The notes beneath the pieces were generated by a model. The model saw only the letters and a program-made list of their open reading frames with translations. It searched no databases and was not told the DNA's origin. From Pseudogymnoascus destructans (taxonomy: Eukaryota > Ascomycota > Leotiomycetes > Thelebolales > Thelebolaceae), in contig NW_020167532.1 of NCBI RefSeq assembly GCF_001641265.1, positions 744,001 to 808,000 of the forward strand: DNA of 64,000 bases. Reading direction: 5' to 3'. Position 1 is the stretch's first letter; each line of letters begins with the position of its first letter. Both the position numbers and the translations under genes were made by a program. This document shows positions 63,846 to 64,000 of this stretch, in pieces.

Positions 63846-64000
63846 ATGGAGGACGACCAAGCTCCTACAACTACTGCTGAACAGCAGATGCAACAACTGT
63901 TTGCCTTTATACAAACTATAGCAAACAAACTTGAGAATTTGGAAAACACCTTTCAAGCCAACACTTCAGCAACACAATCTTCAACTCAGACACATCATAC
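63846..64000 (+). CDS. Start of LTR-A element gag (partial)
   Basis: ATG at 63846, 52 bp after the LTR. The open frame MEDDQAPTTTAEQQMQQLFA continues FIQTIANKLENLENTFQ and a Thr/Gln/Ser-rich stretch to the window end. A short acidic start plus a coiled-coil-like helix is typical of Gypsy Gag N-termini. No domain is reached. Confidence 0.65.
   Translation, partial: MEDDQAPTTTAEQQMQQLFAFIQTIANKLENLENTFQANTSATQSSTQTHH

Noticed and set aside
1..64000. CRISPR arrays, rRNA, bacterial-type promoters or ribosome binding sites
   Set aside because: The repeats present are LTRs, inverted repeats and tandem arrays of a eukaryotic genome; no spacer-repeat pattern or rRNA sequence was seen. tRNA genes were looked for by eye only and none was convincing; a covariance-model scan would settle it.

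Overview
The window looks like nuclear DNA of a filamentous ascomycete (Pezizomycotina). A helotialean/Leotiomycete origin is a guess. Genes are compact, with 46-84 nt introns bearing fungal splice sites (GTAAGT/GTATGT ... CTAAC/CTGAC ... AG). The conserved genes (TOR, Rtf2, Mgm101, COA4, biotin ligase, Arp6) are fungal-type. The repeats carry C-to-T and G-to-A damage (Trp/Gln to stop, catalytic-residue changes) typical of repeat-induced point mutation (RIP).

Layout. (1) 1-6.4 kb: repeat mosaic made of a Fot1/pogo fragment, two copies of a ~257-bp LTR, a gag pseudogene, a minus-strand Ty3/Gypsy polyprotein that has lost RT-RNase H, and a 618-bp CAGT-ended pogo-like element. (2) 6.8-28.4 kb: gene island with ARA2-like aldo/keto reductase, TOR kinase, RTF2, a small hypothetical protein, a metallothionein-like Cys-rich protein, MGM101, COA4, BPL1, ARP6, a GCIP/CCNDBP1-like protein and a membrane-anchored methyltransferase. 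I resolved exon structures by joining conserved protein motifs across introns with the phase checked, so most of these are given as complete spliced genes. Several pairs share short divergent promoters: TOR/RTF2 336 bp, COA4/BPL1 144 bp, ARP6/GCIP 251 bp. BPL1 and ARP6 converge with 12 bp between stops. (3) 28.9-37.5 kb: Gypsy relic with a solo LTR in its integrase, a Fot1-like element and an apparently intact intron-bearing pogo transposase. (4) 38-41 kb: RING-finger gene and GC-rich sequence. (5) 41.5-47.4 kb: nested LTRs and Fot1, pogo and hAT relics. (6) 47.6-49.6 kb: ankyrin relic and a secreted/membrane histidine acid phosphatase. (7) 50-64 kb: pogo relic, second Fot1-like copy, then a complete 6,999-bp Ty3/Gypsy element inserted in an AlkB-like dioxygenase pseudogene, and the 5' part of another LTR element running off the window.

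The most notable items are in the 6,999-bp element (called Gypsy-B): matching 475-bp LTRs, an ACGGG target duplication, gag, pol in the -1 frame behind an A AAA AAC slippery heptamer at the gag stop, and a long antisense ORF for a Cys-rich coiled-coil protein. Other points are a metallothionein-like gene whose introns are all phase 1 and separate Cys modules, a GC-AG intron, and a datable insertion stack (LTR-B in LTR-A in LTR-A) with target duplications at two levels. LTR family names A-E are local labels. No CRISPR, bacterial-type operon or rRNA was seen.
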